Of a stretch of DNA of 64,000 bases, positions 33,997 to 43,345 are shown piece by piece; within the stretch, counting starts at the first letter, position 1, and each line of letters starts with the position of its first letter. Origin of the DNA: Novacetimonas cocois. GTDB lineage: Bacteria; Pseudomonadota; Alphaproteobacteria; Acetobacterales; Acetobacteraceae. The notes under the pieces were generated by a model. The model was given only the letters and a program-made list of their open reading frames with translations. It made no database searches and had not been told where the DNA came from. Where the stretch lies: the NCBI RefSeq assembly GCF_003311635.1, contig NZ_QEXL01000002.1, forward strand, positions 1-64,000, read 5' to 3'. A program made the position numbers and the translations under genes.

Positions 33997-36338
33997 CGCC
34001 GTCCGGCCAGCACGTAGGTACGTGTCAGTCCAAGCCCCGGAACGAAGAAGCGTCCGCGTTCACGGAACAGGAACGACTGACGCAGGCTGAGATACATCTC
34101 TTCCGTCACCTGGATGGTGCCCGCATCCGGCGCGCCCTGCGCCATCAGCTCGGCCATGCCCATCGCGTCGCCCCACAGGTTGAACACCCGCGGGTTCTGC
34201 CCCAGCAGGCCGCCAAAGACCGGACCGACATCGATGCCGATGCGGAAGATGGGGTCCAGATCGGCCTTCGCCAGCATCGACATCGTCACTTCGCGCATCG
34301 ACAGGGCCGCATTGGCGATCCGTTGCGGTGCCGTCTTGTCCGGCACCTTGGAACATCCGGCCACGCATACCAGCCGATGGCCCAGCATGCGGATGGAATA
34401 CAGCCCGTAATGTTCCGCGATCTGCTGAAGCTGCTGCGACATTTCATCGATCAGCTTCAGGTTTTCCGACGGATCGTTCTGCGCCGTCAGGATCATGTCG
34501 GACAGGCTGATGACCATGATCGCCACGGCGGGATAGAAACCATCCATCTGGCTGGGGTCCGTCTCCGGTGCCTTGGCGCCTTCCACCTGCAGCGAACCCG
34601 GGGGCAGAAGGAAGCCCTGGCTTGGATCCGGCGCCTCTTCCTGCACCCGTTCATTGTCAGCCAGTTCGGCGCGCGCCGCTTCGACCGCGGAATAATGCTG
34701 GGCGGAAAAGCGGGTCGCCGCGATGCCGGCAATCATGTCAACGAAATGCGTGACCGTCTGTGCCTGTGGCGCGTCCTCCAGCGTGATAACCCCGACCGGG
34801 CCATTCGCGCCGAGGATGGGGCCAAGGAACAGGCTGTGGCTTCCCATCGAACGCATGTAGAGGCGATAGAAATTGGCGGTGCGCTGGTCCTGCGACGCAT
34901 CGGCCGCCAGCAGGGAGTCCCCGTGGGAAACCGCGTCGAAGAATGTCTTCAGTTCACTGGTGGAAAGTTCGAAGCCACCGGAATGGGCGTCCTGCTGACG
35001 GTCATAGGAATCGATGCACATCAGCGTGGCGCCGTCATGCAGGATGCGCCAGATCCCCGCGCGACGCGCCTGCGACAGGTCAGCCAGGCTTTCCGTCAGG
35101 ATCAGTGCATCATCGGACGGATTGAACAGTTCGGGATAGGACGCAACCGTCTGCAGCGAATGGCTTTCATAGCTGGAAATCGCGCGGAAGCGTTCGAGCT
35201 GGTGCTGGACATGCTCGGTCTTGCGTCCCTGCCTGAACAGCAGCACCGCGAGGAGGGAGGACATGACCACGACCAGGAAGGCAAAGAACAGGTTCTGCCG
35301 GCCGTCCGCCTTGGCGAACTGGGCAAAGTCGCTTTCCGGCGCGACAAGCATCAGGACCCAGTTCTGCGATGCCAGCGGCACCGGGGACAGCATCGTGATA
35401 TAGTTCTGCCCACCCGCCTTGATGGCGCGCGTGCCATAGCTGTGGACACGGTATTCGTCGAACGCCTTGCTCATGACGGGATAGTATTTGGGATCGAGAA
35501 GCATCTTTTCCGGATCGCCATGGGCGGCGATCTCGATTTCATGCATCTTGTGCCCGGCAAGCACGTGTCCCGTCTGGTCCAGCAGGATGCCGTGCCCGCT
35601 CTGCCCGATTTTCAGCGCGTCGAGGAAATCCGTCAGGTGGCTGAGCGACATGTTGATGGCATAGACATAGGTCTTGCCATTCGCGGTGGTGTAGGGCATC
35701 CCCGCCGAAATCGCCATCTGCTTGGTGACTTCGACGATATAGGGCGATGTCCACACCATCTTTCCGGCCTTGACCGCCTGCTGGTACCATACATGCAGGC
35801 GCGGGTCGTAACCGTTGGCCTTTGTCTTCTCCTCCCGGAGGAGCTTTCCCTGATCGTCAAGGATGTGGTGGATGAACACCGCGTCCGGCGTTCCCTTGTT
35901 CTGCAGGGTGATCTGCTCCAGCCCCTTGCCGTCGGGACCGCGCTGGACAAGGCTGAAATTGCCGTCGCTGTCGGCAAGGTAATAGGACTGGATCTGCGGC
36001 ACGTTGCGCAGCATGCTGCCGCTGTAGCCATAGAAGATCTTGTCTTCCACCGACGGATTGCCATGCTGGAGCATGTCGCGGGCAATCACCGCGCCGGCGG
36101 AGGCTGGCGCCAGGAAATTCGTGACTTCGTTACTGACATATTCCTGCTGGCTCTGCAGCAGGCTGCGCGTCAGGCTGAGCGCACCATTGCGGACCGTGCG
36201 ATAGGAATGCCAGCCGACGCCGGCGATGACCGCAATGACCATCAGCACCCCGGCGACCGGGATGCCGACATGGATGATGAAGCGCCTGAACTGGTCGGAA
36301 GGGGCAACCGAGGGATCGACAATCTCGTCCGGGGACAA
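33993..36338 (-). CDS. Membrane sensor with Cache-type periplasmic domain and degenerate class III cyclase domain
   Basis: 781 residues from a TTG start supported by an AGGAAGAG ribosome site. Layout: TM1 (about 20-42), a large periplasmic dCache-like sensor (43-348), TM2 (349-368), a GAF-like region (about 385-545), a linker, and a cyclase homology domain (600-781). In that domain the two metal-binding aspartates are missing: the F-x-D-I position reads VISLSD (Ser611) and the G-D-A position reads LGHRL (His654). The transition-state Asn and Arg positions are Gly727 and Leu731, while WGDA (722-725) remains. Nucleotide cyclisation is therefore unlikely. It is the first gene of the Mla-type operon, overlapping mlaE. 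Confidence 0.75.
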   Translation of the reverse strand: MSPDEIVDPSVAPSDQFRRFIIHVGIPVAGVLMVIAVIAGVGWHSYRTVRNGALSLTRSLLQSQQEYVSNEVTNFLAPASAGAVIARDMLQHGNPSVEDKIFYGYSGSMLRNVPQIQSYYLADSDGNFSLVQRGPDGKGLEQITLQNKGTPDAVFIHHILDDQGKLLREEKTKANGYDPRLHVWYQQAVKAGKMVWTSPYIVEVTKQMAISAGMPYTTANGKTYVYAINMSLSHLTDFLDALKIGQSGHGILLDQTGHVLAGHKMHEIEIAAHGDPEKMLLDPKYYPVMSKAFDEYRVHSYGTRAIKAGGQNYITMLSPVPLASQNWVLMLVAPESDFAQFAKADGRQNLFFAFLVVVMSSLLAVLLFRQGRKTEHVQHQLERFRAISSYESHSLQTVASYPELFNPSDDALILTESLADLSQARRAGIWRILHDGATLMCIDSYDRQQDAHSGGFELSTSELKTFFDAVSHGDSLLAADASQDQRTANFYRLYMRSMGSHSLFLGPILGANGPVGVITLEDAPQAQTVTHFVDMIAGIAATRFSAQHYSAVEAARAELADNERVQEEAPDPSQGFLLPPGSLQVEGAKAPETDPSQMDGFYPAVAIMVISLSDMILTAQNDPSENLKLIDEMSQQLQQIAEHYGLYSIRMLGHRLVCVAGCSKVPDKTAPQRIANAALSMREVTMSMLAKADLDPIFRIGIDVGPVFGGLLGQNPRVFNLWGDAMGMAELMAQGAPDAGTIQVTEEMYLSLRQSFLFRERGRFFVPGLGLTRTYVLAGRR

Positions 36339-36488
36339 TGCTCTCTTCCTGTCTTTACAATAACCTGACGTTATACAGGGACGATCCTAGATCATGCGGC
36401 CACATACGGCCACACCCCCCTGCGCATGAAAGCGATGCCGACCGGACAACGCAAACACACTGTCATCACATATAAATGAAAAAACCCT

Positions 36489-37169
36489 TCAGGCCAGCCA
36501 TAATGGCTCCGTCAGGCCCTCCACGAATTTCTCGTGCGCGGCAAGCTCCGCCGGGCCGGGCGTCACGCGCACCGTCACATGCCCGGCGGGACGGACATAG
36601 CCATAGGTCGCGGTGGGCGTTCCCCCTTCTTCCACCGACAGGCCCAGCCCGCGCTGCCTTCCCCCGCTGAGTTCGATATAGACTTCCGCCAGCAGCTTGC
36701 AGTCCAGCAGGGCGTTATGGGTGGTGCGCGCCGACAGGTCGATGGAGAACCGGCGACACAGCGCGTCAAGGCTGTTGGGCATGCCGGGAAACCGCGCGCG
36801 CGCGATCTGCAGCGTATCGACCATGCGATCCATCGACAGTTCCGGCAGGCCCGCGCGTTTCAGCTCGGCATTGAGAAAGCCGAAGTCAAACGCGGCATTG
36901 TGCGCGATCAACGCGTCGTCGCCGATGAACTCGAGGAACTGCGCGGCGATTTCGGCGAATTTCGGCTTCCCCTCCAGATCGGCGCGGGTAAAGCCGTGCA
37001 CGCGCGACGCTTCTTCCGGCACATCGCGTTCGGGATCGATCAGGACATGGAAATTGCGCCCGCTCGGCAGGTCCCCGATCAGTTCCAACGCCGCGATTTC
37101 GATCACGCGGTCGCCCGTCTGCGGATCGAGGCCGGTCGTTTCGGTATCAAACAGGATGGAACGCTTCAT
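36489..37169 (-). CDS. dnaQ: DNA polymerase III epsilon subunit (3'-5' exonuclease)
   Basis: 226 residues starting MKRSILFDTETTG. The DEDDh exonuclease motifs are all present: FDTETTG (Exo I), IAHNAAFDFGFL (Exo II) and HNALLDCKLLAEVY (Exo III, His and Asp). It proofreads for the replicative polymerase. The start overlaps the coaE stop (ATGA). The order aroE-coaE-dnaQ is a conserved origin-near cluster in alphaproteobacteria. A 150-base gap follows before the sensor gene. Confidence 0.94.
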   Translation of the reverse strand: MKRSILFDTETTGLDPQTGDRVIEIAALELIGDLPSGRNFHVLIDPERDVPEEASRVHGFTRADLEGKPKFAEIAAQFLEFIGDDALIAHNAAFDFGFLNAELKRAGLPELSMDRMVDTLQIARARFPGMPNSLDALCRRFSIDLSARTTHNALLDCKLLAEVYIELSGGRQRGLGLSVEEGGTPTATYGYVRPAGHVTVRVTPGPAELAAHEKFVEGLTEPLWLA

Positions 37170-37774
37170 GTCATGCTCCTTGTCCGTGCATTGCGCAACG
37201 ACGCCACCAGCGCGCGCACCTGCCGCCATGCCTGCCGACGCGAAAGCCCCGTCCTGATGACATGATCGGCGCGGCGGCGACGCTGCGGGTCCTTCATCTG
37301 CCGCGCGATGATGGCATTCACCTGCATCCGGTCCATGCGCCCGCGCGCCAGAACACGCCGACGCTGCACCCCGACCGGCGCGCTGACGGCCAGAACCCGG
37401 TCACACAGCCGGTCCATGCCCGCTTCATACAGCAGGGGAATGTCCAGCACCGCCAGGGCGCATCCGGCACGTCGCGCGGCCCGCAGGAAGGCGATGCATT
37501 CATCATGCACCATCGGATGGATGATGCCCTCCAGCTTCCGAAACAGGGCGGGATCGGCGATCACGGCCTGCCGCAGGACGGAACGCTGCAGCTTTCCATC
37601 CCGGACCGATCCGGGCACCAGACGCGAAATCGCGGGCAGGGCGCGACCACCGGGCGCCTGCAGTTCATGGACAACGGCATCGGCGTCAAAGATCCGCGCG
37701 CCCTGCCCGCGCAGCATGGCCGCCACCGTGGTCTTGCCCATGCCGATACCACCGGTCAGACCCAGAATCAGCAT
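37166..37774 (-). CDS. coaE: Dephospho-CoA kinase
   Basis: 202 residues. The P-loop is LTGGIGMGKTTVA at the N-terminus, followed by DADAVVHELQAPGG (the substrate-binding D-x-D region) and VLDIPLLYEAGMD. It phosphorylates dephospho-CoA in the last step of CoA synthesis. It overlaps dnaQ by 4 bases and is separated from aroE by 63 bases. Confidence 0.95.
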   Translation of the reverse strand: MLILGLTGGIGMGKTTVAAMLRGQGARIFDADAVVHELQAPGGRALPAISRLVPGSVRDGKLQRSVLRQAVIADPALFRKLEGIIHPMVHDECIAFLRAARRAGCALAVLDIPLLYEAGMDRLCDRVLAVSAPVGVQRRRVLARGRMDRMQVNAIIARQMKDPQRRRRADHVIRTGLSRRQAWRQVRALVASLRNARTRSMT

Positions 37775-37837
37775 ATCGGCTTCATCAGCATGTCGGCCCC
37801 ATCATCGCGGCGGGATGTCCATGACCGGCGTGCTCCC

Positions 37838-38740
37838 TCAGCGTCCCTGCCCCCGCAGGTCGGCATCCAGCAGCGCCTCCACCTCCGGCCCGATGACGGG
37901 ATCGGTACCAAACCACTTGCAAAAGCCCAGGCGCGCCTGATGGATCAGCATCCCCAGCCCATCTACGCAGCGCAGGCCATGCGCCGCCGCATCGCGCAGC
38001 AGGGGCGTCTGGCGCGGGACATAGACGATATCACATACCACCAGCGCGGGATCGGCCGCCGCCAGATCGAGGGGAAAGTCGCCCGGCGGCCCGCCCTCCA
38101 TCCCAAGGGACGTCGTATTCACCAGCATGTCGCAGCGCGACAGTACCGTCGCCATGTCATCCCACGCCACGACCTCCACCGCCGGGGCCGCGTCCTCGCG
38201 CAGCGCGCGGGCCAGTTCCTCCGCCCGCGCGGGGGTCCGGTTGGCAAGGACCACCGCAACGCCACGATCCAGCAGGCTTGCGGCAATGGCGCGGGCCGCG
38301 CCGCCCGCGCCCAGCAGCAGTGCGCGACCGTCCTTCACCGCGATGCCATGTGCCTGCACATTCGCGACAAAGCCCTCGCCATCGGTCGAAAATCCCTCGA
38401 TCATGCCGTCGCTGGCGAAAACCAGCGTATTGACCGAACCCGACCGCCGCGCCGAACGGTCAAGCCGGTCGACAATCCGGAATGCAGCTTCCTTGTGCGG
38501 GATGGTGACGTTGGTCCCGCGGAATCCGGCCGCCTGCAGGCCACGCACGGCGGTCTCAAAGGCGCCCGGCCGCACCGGCAGGGGAACATAGGCGCCATCG
38601 ATGCCATATTGCGCCAGCCAGAAATTATGCATCAGGGGCGAGCGTGAATGCGCGACAGGCCAGCCAATGACCCCCGCCAGCGCCGTTGCGCCGCCGATCC
38701 TCCGTGGCGCGGGCACGCCCGCTGCGCTTTTCATGGTCAT
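37838..38740 (-). CDS. aroE: Shikimate dehydrogenase
   Basis: 300 residues from the ATG at 38740, overlapping the N-formylglutamate amidohydrolase stop; a second ATG two codons on is equally possible. Substrate motif PVAHSRSPLMHN, TNVTIPHKEAAF with the catalytic Lys, the NADP loop LLGAGGAARAIA and VNTTSLGMEGG are all seen. It reduces 3-dehydroshikimate in aromatic amino acid synthesis. Confidence 0.94.
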   Translation of the reverse strand: MTMKSAAGVPAPRRIGGATALAGVIGWPVAHSRSPLMHNFWLAQYGIDGAYVPLPVRPGAFETAVRGLQAAGFRGTNVTIPHKEAAFRIVDRLDRSARRSGSVNTLVFASDGMIEGFSTDGEGFVANVQAHGIAVKDGRALLLGAGGAARAIAASLLDRGVAVVLANRTPARAEELARALREDAAPAVEVVAWDDMATVLSRCDMLVNTTSLGMEGGPPGDFPLDLAAADPALVVCDIVYVPRQTPLLRDAAAHGLRCVDGLGMLIHQARLGFCKWFGTDPVIGPEVEALLDADLRGQGR

Positions 38741-39534
38741 GCGCCCATTCCCTCCCATGCCTGCGGCAGGATGCGGGCAAGACGCTCCGCCCATTCACGC
38801 TGCCCGCCTTCGGTCGCGATCAGGTCCTGACGCACCTCCAGCTCCAGATAGGCAAGGCCGCGTCCCTCCGCATGGGTGGGGATGGTGTAGTCGCTGATAT
38901 CGGTCAGGGCATAGGGTTCGTTGCTACCGATGACCAGCCCCTCCTCCGCCGCCAGCAGGTCGCGCACCCGCAGGCCGAAACCGGGATTGCGGTTATGCAG
39001 GACCCCGGCGTGCCACGGGCGGCTGATCCCGTTCATCCGGGGGGTAAAGCTGTGTAATGCGACCATGACAACCGGCTGCCCCGCGCCACGGCGCGCCGAC
39101 AGTTCGGCCGCGATCCTGTTGTGGTAGGGGTGAAAGATCTCCTCCACCCGCGCGCCTTCGTGCTCGACCGTCAGGTCGTGGTTGCCCGGCACCGGGGTCC
39201 CGTCGCTTTCCCTAACGATGGAGGTCGGGTGCCCCGGCGCGCGGTTGCAGTCGATCACCAGCCGCGAATAGGCCTGTTCGATCAGCCTGCTGCCAAGGCG
39301 TTCCGCCAGCATGCGCCCCATTGCGGCCACGCCGACATCCCATGCGATATGACGTTCCCAGTCATCGGGCGGAACGCCGAGATCCCCCAGCGCGCGCGGC
39401 ACGGCGCGGCCGGCATGATCGCTGACGAACAGGAACGGCGAATCGGTCCTGCGCCTGTCGGGCGCAGTGGCGGCGGGATCGAATTCAACCACCGGCGACG
39501 GATCCCCATCCCCCAGAAGGCGCGTCATGTTCAT
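38737..39534 (-). CDS. N-formylglutamate amidohydrolase family protein
   Basis: 265 residues of the FGase family. Characteristic segments are FLFVSDHAGRAVP, WDVGVAAMG, IDCNRAPGHPTSI, HPYHNRIAAEL and VALHSFTPRM, which include the acidic and histidine metal ligands. It would hydrolyse N-formylglutamate or a similar N-acyl amino acid; no histidine degradation genes are adjacent. It overlaps aroE by 4 bases. Two ATGs (39534 and 39528) could start it. Confidence 0.85.
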   Translation of the reverse strand: MNMTRLLGDGDPSPVVEFDPAATAPDRRRTDSPFLFVSDHAGRAVPRALGDLGVPPDDWERHIAWDVGVAAMGRMLAERLGSRLIEQAYSRLVIDCNRAPGHPTSIVRESDGTPVPGNHDLTVEHEGARVEEIFHPYHNRIAAELSARRGAGQPVVMVALHSFTPRMNGISRPWHAGVLHNRNPGFGLRVRDLLAAEEGLVIGSNEPYALTDISDYTIPTHAEGRGLAYLELEVRQDLIATEGGQREWAERLARILPQAWEGMGA

Positions 39535-39774
39535 GGCGGTCCCGAAAACTCCTGTCCGTGATCTGCGTGATGGGCCAGACCCTACCGGCCACGACGCCCG
39601 AACGAAAGGGGGCGCGCGCGATCTGTTTTCCCCTCAGGCGCCGATTTCGCGCCATGATGGCGCGACGGGCGCAAGGTCGCGATTGCACAGCCCGCCCCCC
39701 GTCATTAGGGTGCGTCGGTCGCGCCGGGGCGTAGCATCCGGACGGGTCGGAACAGATGGCTGGGGCATGACGAG

Positions 39775-41238
39775 ATGGCTGCAAACAAGAAAAACGGAAC
39801 CAACACGCATCAGGCAGGCGCCCCGTCGAATGCCCAGTGGGGGGGCCGTTTCGCCGGGGGGCCTGCGGCCATCATGCAGGACATCAATGCCTCCATCGGG
39901 TTTGATAAGGCATTGTGGCGTCAGGACATTGCCGGGTCGCTGGCGCATGCGGCCATGCTGGCGAAGACCGGCATCATCAGCGCCGGGGACGAGGCGCAGA
40001 TCCGCAAGGGCCTGACGGACATCGCGGCGGAGATCGAGGCCGGCACCTTTGATTTCAGCACGGCCCTCGAAGATATTCACATGAATATCGAGGCCCGCCT
40101 GTCCGAACGTATTGGCGAGGCGGGCAAGCGCCTGCATACCGCGCGTTCACGCAATGACCAGGTCGCCACCGATTTCCGCCTGTGGGTGCGCGACGCCATC
40201 GACGGTCTGGATGCGCAGGTTACGGCACTGCTCAACACCCTGTGCACCCGCGCGCTAGAACATGCCGCGACCCCCATGCCCGGCTTCACGCACCTCCAGA
40301 CCGCGCAGCCCGTAACCTTCGGCCATCACCTGCTGGCCTATGTCGAAATGCTGGCCCGCGATCGCGGGCGCCTGTCGGATGCGCGGCGCAGGCTCAATGA
40401 ATCGCCACTGGGCGCGGCCGCGCTGGCGGGCACGTCCTTTCCCATCGACCGCGACATGACGGCCCGCGCCCTCGGCTTTGACCGCCCGACGGCCAATTCC
40501 CTCGATTCCGTGTCCGACCGGGATTTCGCGCTGGAATATCTTTCCGCCCTGTCGATCATGGCGATGCACCTGTCGCGACTGGCCGAGGAGATCGTGATCT
40601 GGTGTTCCGCGCCGTTCTCCTTCATCCGCCTGTCGGACGCGTTCACCACCGGATCGTCCATCATGCCGCAGAAGCGCAATCCCGACGCGGCCGAACTGAT
40701 CCGCGCCAAGGGGGGACGCATCACCGGCGCGCTGGTCGGGCTGCTGATGGTGATGAAGGGGCTGCCGCTGGCCTATGCCAAGGACATGCAAGAAGACAAG
40801 GAGCCCGTATTCGCCGCGACCGACGCGGCCGCCCTGTCGCTTGCGGCGATGGATGGCATGATCCGCGACCTCAGCGTCAATGCGCAGCAGATGCGCGCCT
40901 ATGCCGGGGCGGGCTTTTCCACCGCGACGGACCTGGCCGACTGGCTGGTGCGCGTCCTGAAGCTGCCGTTCCGCACGGCCCATCACGTCACGGGACGTCT
41001 GGTCGGCAAGGCGGAGGCACGCGGGATCGACCTGTCGCAGCTCAGCCTGGAGGACATGCAGGCGGAGGAAGCGGGCATTACGAAGGAGATCTTCGATGTC
41101 CTGACGGTCGATGCCTCCCTTGCCTCGCGCACGAGCTTTGGCGGCACCGCGCCGGACAACGTGCGCGCGCAGGCCACGCGCTGGCTTGAGGCGCTGTCAT
41201 CCACAACGCCCCGGAGCGCGGAAGGAGAAAAAGCATGA
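39775..41238 (+). CDS. argH: Argininosuccinate lyase
   Basis: 487 residues. The fumarase/aspartase superfamily signature [15 protein letters not shown] is at about residue 295. [16 protein letters not shown] and the catalytic-His region [13 protein letters not shown] are also present. It splits argininosuccinate into arginine and fumarate. The N-terminal 20 residues are poorly conserved. It overlaps the small lipoprotein gene by 4 bases. About 240 bases before it hold no gene. Confidence 0.95.
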   Translation: MAANKKNGTNTHQAGAPSNAQWGGRFAGGPAAIMQDINASIGFDKALWRQDIAGSLAHAAMLAKTGIISAGDEAQIRKGLTDIAAEIEAGTFDFSTALEDIHMNIEARLSERIGEAGKRLHTARSRNDQVATDFRLWVRDAIDGLDAQVTALLNTLCTRALEHAATPMPGFTHLQTAQPVTFGHHLLAYVEMLARDRGRLSDARRRLNESPLGAAALAGTSFPIDRDMTARALGFDRPTANSLDSVSDRDFALEYLSALSIMAMHLSRLAEEIVIWCSAPFSFIRLSDAFTTGSSIMPQKRNPDAAELIRAKGGRITGALVGLLMVMKGLPLAYAKDMQEDKEPVFAATDAAALSLAAMDGMIRDLSVNAQQMRAYAGAGFSTATDLADWLVRVLKLPFRTAHHVTGRLVGKAEARGIDLSQLSLEDMQAEEAGITKEIFDVLTVDASLASRTSFGGTAPDNVRAQATRWLEALSSTTPRSAEGEKA

Positions 41239-41441
41239 TCCCCCACAACGCCACGACGCGTCATGACGGCCCTGCCCGCAGGCGCGCGCGGGGACGCATC
41301 GCATGGATCATGACCTGCGTCATCGGCCTTGGCCTGGTGGGCAGCGTCCTGAGCGCCTGCGGGCGAATCGGACCGCCGCAGCCCCCCGGACCGCGTTCCA
41401 AATTCACCTACAACCGCACCTATCCCGCGCCGGACCGCTGA
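41235..41441 (+). CDS. lptM: LptM (YifL)-like small lipoprotein
   Basis: 68 residues with GAAGGAG upstream. A basic N-terminus and hydrophobic stretch (about 23-40) end in the lipobox VLSACG, followed by [11 protein letters not shown] and a Tyr/Pro tail. The short Cys-Gly-x-x-Gly-Pro mature start and the position between argH and lysA match the LptM family, which in E. coli helps LptD mature. It overlaps argH (ATGA). The leader is longer than usual. Confidence 0.7.
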   Translation: MIPHNATTRHDGPARRRARGRIAWIMTCVIGLGLVGSVLSACGRIGPPQPPGPRSKFTYNRTYPAPDR

Positions 41442-41456
41442 TCCGGCGCGCACCTG

Positions 41457-41879
41457 CTACAGGTTTTCGGGGCCGAACGCGTCGGGCAGGAGATCGGCGA
41501 GGGAGCGCCGCGCCAGCATGTTGCCATCCGCGTCGACCATGCCGATGGCGACGGAGGCGGCGGCGAATTCACGGATTTTCTGCCGACAGCCCCCACACGG
41601 GAAACAGGGCTGCGGACCACCGCCGCATACGATGACGCGACGCAGCCCGCGTCCCCCCGCCGCCACCATGGCCGCGATGGCCCCGGCCTCAGCACAGGTT
41701 CCTTCGGGATAGGCCGCGTTTTCCACGTTGCAGCCGGCGAAGATGCGTCCGCTTTCATCCTCCACCGCCGCCCCCACCGCGAATCCGGAATAGGGCGCAT
41801 AGGCATTGCCACGCGCCGCGACCGCCGCCTGGATCAGGCATGCGTCGCGATATGCATCCTGCCGTTCCCCGTCTTCCAT
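41457..41879 (-). CDS. cdd: Cytidine deaminase
   Basis: 140 residues from the ATG at 41879. Zinc and catalytic motifs of the small homotetrameric type are present: GCNVENAAYPEGTCAEAGAI (Cys and the proton-shuttling Glu) and PCFPCGGCRQKI (P-C-x-x-C). It converts cytidine and deoxycytidine to uridine forms. It is on the opposite strand to argH-lptM and lysA and interrupts the usual adjacency of those genes. Confidence 0.93.
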   Translation of the reverse strand: MEDGERQDAYRDACLIQAAVAARGNAYAPYSGFAVGAAVEDESGRIFAGCNVENAAYPEGTCAEAGAIAAMVAAGGRGLRRVIVCGGGPQPCFPCGGCRQKIREFAAASVAIGMVDADGNMLARRSLADLLPDAFGPENL

Positions 41880-41986
41880 GACCGCCACCCCGTTCCTGAA
41901 CCGTGCGACATGCTATGTCGCGCAACACCATGAATATAAGCCACAAGCACCTTGGAAGGCGCAGGGCGAACCGGTATCCTGTCACG

Positions 41987-43345
41987 ATGGCTGACACTTT
42001 TTCCACCCATGCGGGACAGGACCCGACCCTGCGGGACCTGCTGGCCGCCCGTCCCGCGCTGTCAATGCACGCCATTGACGGGCTGGTGTTCGAGGACGTG
42101 CCCCTGAACGCGATCGCGGATGCTCTTGGCACCCCGACATGGGTGATGGGCGCGCGCACCCTGCGCGGGCGTTACGCGCGCCTGTCCGGCGCGATGCGCG
42201 ACGCGGGGCTGGATGTCGCCATCCATTTCGCGGTGAAGGCCAATGACCATCTGGCGGTGCTGAAGGTCCTTGGCGCGCAGGGGGCCGGGGCGGATGTCGT
42301 CAGCGGAGGCGAGCTGTGCCGCGCCATGGCGGCGGGCATCCCCGCGCGTGACATCGTCTTTTCCGGGGTGGGCAAGACCCGCACCGAAATGGAACTGGCG
42401 CTGCGCCACGATATCGCCCGCATCAATGTCGAAAGCGCGGAGGAGCTTGAACTGCTTTCCGCCGCGGCCGTGGCCTGCGGACGCACCGCCCGCATCGCGC
42501 TGCGGATCAATCCCGATGTCGATGCCGGCACGCATGCCAAGATCACGACCGGCCTGGCGGGCAACAAATTCGGCATTCCCTATGACCGCGCGGCCGATCT
42601 TTACGCGCATGCCGCCACCCTGCCGGGCATCCATCCCGCCGGTCTGGCGGTGCATATCGGCAGCCAGATCGAACGGATGCAGCCATACCGGCAGGCCTAT
42701 GCCCGCGTGGCCGAACTGGTGCGCGTCATCCGGGCGCGCGACCTGACGGTGGAGGTCATCGACTGTGGCGGGGGGCTGGGCATTTCCTATCGCCACGAAA
42801 CCGAAGGCGCGCCAGAGGCCCTCGCCAATGCCATACGGCTTGAACTGGGCGATCTCGGCACCCGGCTGGAGATCGAGCCGGGACGCTGGCTTGCGGGACC
42901 GGCGGGCCTGCTGCTCAGCACCGTGATCCTGCGCAAGCGCGGATATGACGGCATGCCGCCCTTCATCGTGCTTGATGCCGCCATGAACGACCTTGCCCGC
43001 CCCAGCCTGTATGACGCATGGCACGGCATCATTCCGCTGTCGCCGCGCGACGCCGTCGCCCCGACGGAACAGGTGCACGTGGTCGGCCCGGTCTGTGAAA
43101 GCGGCGATACGTTCGGCCATGACCGCACCCTGCCGCATCTGCGGGACGGGTCGCGGGTGGCGATTCTGGACACTGGGGCCTATGGCATGGTCATGAGTTC
43201 GACATATAATGCGCGTCCCATGGCGGCACAGGTCATGGTCGATGGATCGCGCTGGGACGTGATCCGCGCGCGCCAGAAAATCGAATCCCTGTGGGAAGGC
43301 GATATCGTGCCCGATACCCTTACGCATCCCGCCGGAGGCAAATGA
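41987..43345 (+). CDS. lysA: Diaminopimelate decarboxylase
   Basis: 452 residues from the ATG at 41987. The PLP lysine is in HFAVKANDH, followed by GADVVSGGEL, a Gly-rich phosphate loop (DCGGGLGISY), EPGRWLAGPAG and the dimer active-site Cys in VGPVCESGDTF. It makes L-lysine from meso-diaminopimelate. Its stop overlaps the next start (ATGA). Confidence 0.95.
   Translation: MADTFSTHAGQDPTLRDLLAARPALSMHAIDGLVFEDVPLNAIADALGTPTWVMGARTLRGRYARLSGAMRDAGLDVAIHFAVKANDHLAVLKVLGAQGAGADVVSGGELCRAMAAGIPARDIVFSGVGKTRTEMELALRHDIARINVESAEELELLSAAAVACGRTARIALRINPDVDAGTHAKITTGLAGNKFGIPYDRAADLYAHAATLPGIHPAGLAVHIGSQIERMQPYRQAYARVAELVRVIRARDLTVEVIDCGGGLGISYRHETEGAPEALANAIRLELGDLGTRLEIEPGRWLAGPAGLLLSTVILRKRGYDGMPPFIVLDAAMNDLARPSLYDAWHGIIPLSPRDAVAPTEQVHVVGPVCESGDTFGHDRTLPHLRDGSRVAILDTGAYGMVMSSTYNARPMAAQVMVDGSRWDVIRARQKIESLWEGDIVPDTLTHPAGGK

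Noticed and set aside
34323-36368. A 681-codon open frame on the plus strand opposite the sensor gene
   Set aside because: It is a shadow of high third-position GC in the sensor gene; the translation is rich in His, Arg, Gln and Asp without domains and lacks a ribosome site.
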